Shown here: one piece after another, positions 6,136-6,975 of the stretch
Numbering within the stretch: the stretch's first letter is position 1
How the letters are laid out: the number at the start of each line of letters is the position of its first letter
Assembly: GCA_014729315.1 (NCBI GenBank)
Contig: WJKD01000945.1
Location: forward strand, 1 to 6,975
Source of the DNA: Promethearchaeota archaeon
GTDB taxonomy: Archaea > Asgardarchaeota > Lokiarchaeia > Sigynarchaeales > SOKP01
Direction of reading: 5' to 3'
Length of the DNA: 6,975 nt
Notes under the pieces: generated by a model
The model's database searches: none
What the model saw: the letters and a program-made list of their open reading frames with translations, nothing else
Told to the model about the DNA's origin: nothing
Program-made: the position numbers and the translations under genes

Positions 6136-6927
6136 GTGAACATAATTGAAATGATAATAACGATATTAATTTTTAATGCCTTTATATCCTTCATTGGAGG
6201 ATTGTTATTTTTTATTGCTTGTTTGAAACAACACGAAAATTTTCCTTATCTCTTTATATATGTATTCTTTTTTTTAGCGACTATAATCTACATCTTTCAA
6301 TTTTTGAATGATATTTATGTTTTTTTTGCGATACTTTTTTATGATTTTGCAGCCATCAGTGTTTTTATTAGTGCTTTAATCGATTACAAAAAAATTCATC
6401 AAAAATCAAAAAAATCTAATTATTTAGTACAAAATACATTAATCGCAATAATATTAATAGATATAATTATAATCCCAATGCAAATTTTCATGATTATACT
6501 ATTATTAATCTCTGCTTTGATTCTATTAAGGATTTACTTAACTAATAAGGAGATTAATAGATTATTGATATTTATCTGTGTTATCATTGCATCTGCGGGG
6601 TCCATAATTCAAACATTTATTCCTTTAGAGGGATTAGATGCGTTATTTTTAGATAGTTTTATTACAACTGTGTGGATTACTATTTTTTTGGTAAACGGAA
6701 TTATAGTCTTCTTAGAGATTGAGATTAAAAAAAATTTACAAATGAAAAACAATTTAAAAGATTTATATTCTCATAATGTAGGAAACACTCTTCAATCTAT
6801 TTATTTAACTTTTGATTTAGTTAAAAATAAAATTAATCTTGAAGTTGAGTTTATTGAACTTTTTAATTTATTAGAAAAGAAAATAAATGAAGCTTCGGAA
6901 TTTGTTAGAGAAATTCGTAAATTATGA
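6136..6927 (+). CDS. Seven-transmembrane protein with histidine-kinase-like dimerisation helix; kinase ATPase domain absent or frame-broken
   Basis: The open frame encodes 263 residues. About seven hydrophobic segments (roughly 5-29, 37-56, 61-83, 98-116, 117-133, 142-163 and 172-193) match the layout of the kinase at 798-2120. A linker then leads to SHNVGNTLQSIYLTFDLV, which aligns with the H-box region HDINNILQTLQMSLEIL of that kinase; the candidate phospho-His is His213. The frame ends with REIRKL and TGA at 6925-6927, with no N, G1 or G2 box. In the +1 frame, reading is open from the TGA to the window edge and begins EISSIRYREN, resembling SEIELEKF at the same place in the paralogue. It may be a full kinase interrupted by a frameshift, an intron or a sequence error, or a natural sensor-only protein. 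The start is GTG with a GTGAT ribosome site. The ligand is unknown. The membrane protein call is strong; the kinase relationship is moderately strong. Confidence 0.75.
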   Translation: MNIIEMIITILIFNAFISFIGGLLFFIACLKQHENFPYLFIYVFFFLATIIYIFQFLNDIYVFFAILFYDFAAISVFISALIDYKKIHQKSKKSNYLVQNTLIAIILIDIIIIPMQIFMIILLLISALILLRIYLTNKEINRLLIFICVIIASAGSIIQTFIPLEGLDALFLDSFITTVWITIFLVNGIIVFLEIEIKKNLQMKNNLKDLYSHNVGNTLQSIYLTFDLVKNKINLEVEFIELFNLLEKKINEASEFVREIRKL

Positions 6928-6975
6928 AATATCATCAATAAGATATCGGGAAAATAAATTTCAGAAGCAATTTTC

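Noticed and set aside
765..6950. A 14-nt direct repeat AATAAGATATCGGG at 765-778 and 6937-6950, bracketing most of the window
   Set aside because: In about 7 kb of AT-rich sequence one such match is expected by chance at a rate near one half, and there are no integrase genes, tRNA or further repeats to suggest element ends.

Overview
The window is AT-rich (roughly one third G+C by eye) and looks archaeal, most likely from an Asgard (Lokiarchaeota-like) genome. The reasons are a cobalamin-dependent acyl-CoA mutase split into separate large and small subunit genes, Shine-Dalgarno sites of the GTGAT / GGAGG type, TATA-like boxes, seven-transmembrane histidine kinases with an HDINN-type H-box, and above all a probable bulge-helix-bulge (BHB) intron. 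The phylum is an inference; the archaeal assignment is firmer.

Layout: positions 1-502 (minus) hold the N-terminal part of an acyl-CoA dehydrogenase, cut by the window edge. Positions 798-2120 (minus) hold a complete 7TM sensor histidine kinase. A 304-bp divergent region (2121-2424) separates these from the plus-strand mutase locus: large subunit (2425-4129, interrupted), small cobalamin-binding subunit (4155-4553), then a 295-bp spacer and a MeaB/ArgK-type G-protein chaperone (4849-5826). A 309-bp spacer leads to a second 7TM protein with a kinase-like dimerisation helix (6136-6927), whose frame closes where its paralogue continues.

Main discovery: the mutase large-subunit gene is out of frame between its first 90 codons and the rest. 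Alignment to the family requires removal of exactly 31 nt (2695-2725) to give the usual GTPE-ETNERW junction. Independently, the RNA around this segment can fold into a canonical archaeal BHB splice motif: a 4-bp central helix CCAG/CTGG, two 3-nt bulges on opposite strands, and an intron-internal helix. The standard cut positions (after the second bulge nucleotide) fall precisely at 2694/2695 and 2725/2726. The spliced product is a normal-length 557-aa subunit. I read this as a 31-nt protein-coding intron removed by the tRNA-splicing endonuclease; the best-known precedent is the cbf5 pre-mRNA of Crenarchaeota.

The mutase itself is atypical. At positions that in methylmalonyl-CoA mutase are Tyr89, Arg207 and His244 (Propionibacterium numbering) it has Phe, Tyr and Asn, so its substrate is probably not methylmalonyl-CoA. 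With an acyl-CoA dehydrogenase and MeaB nearby, the locus probably handles an acyl-CoA carbon-skeleton rearrangement in fatty-acid or branched-chain amino-acid metabolism, flanked on both sides by related membrane sensor proteins.
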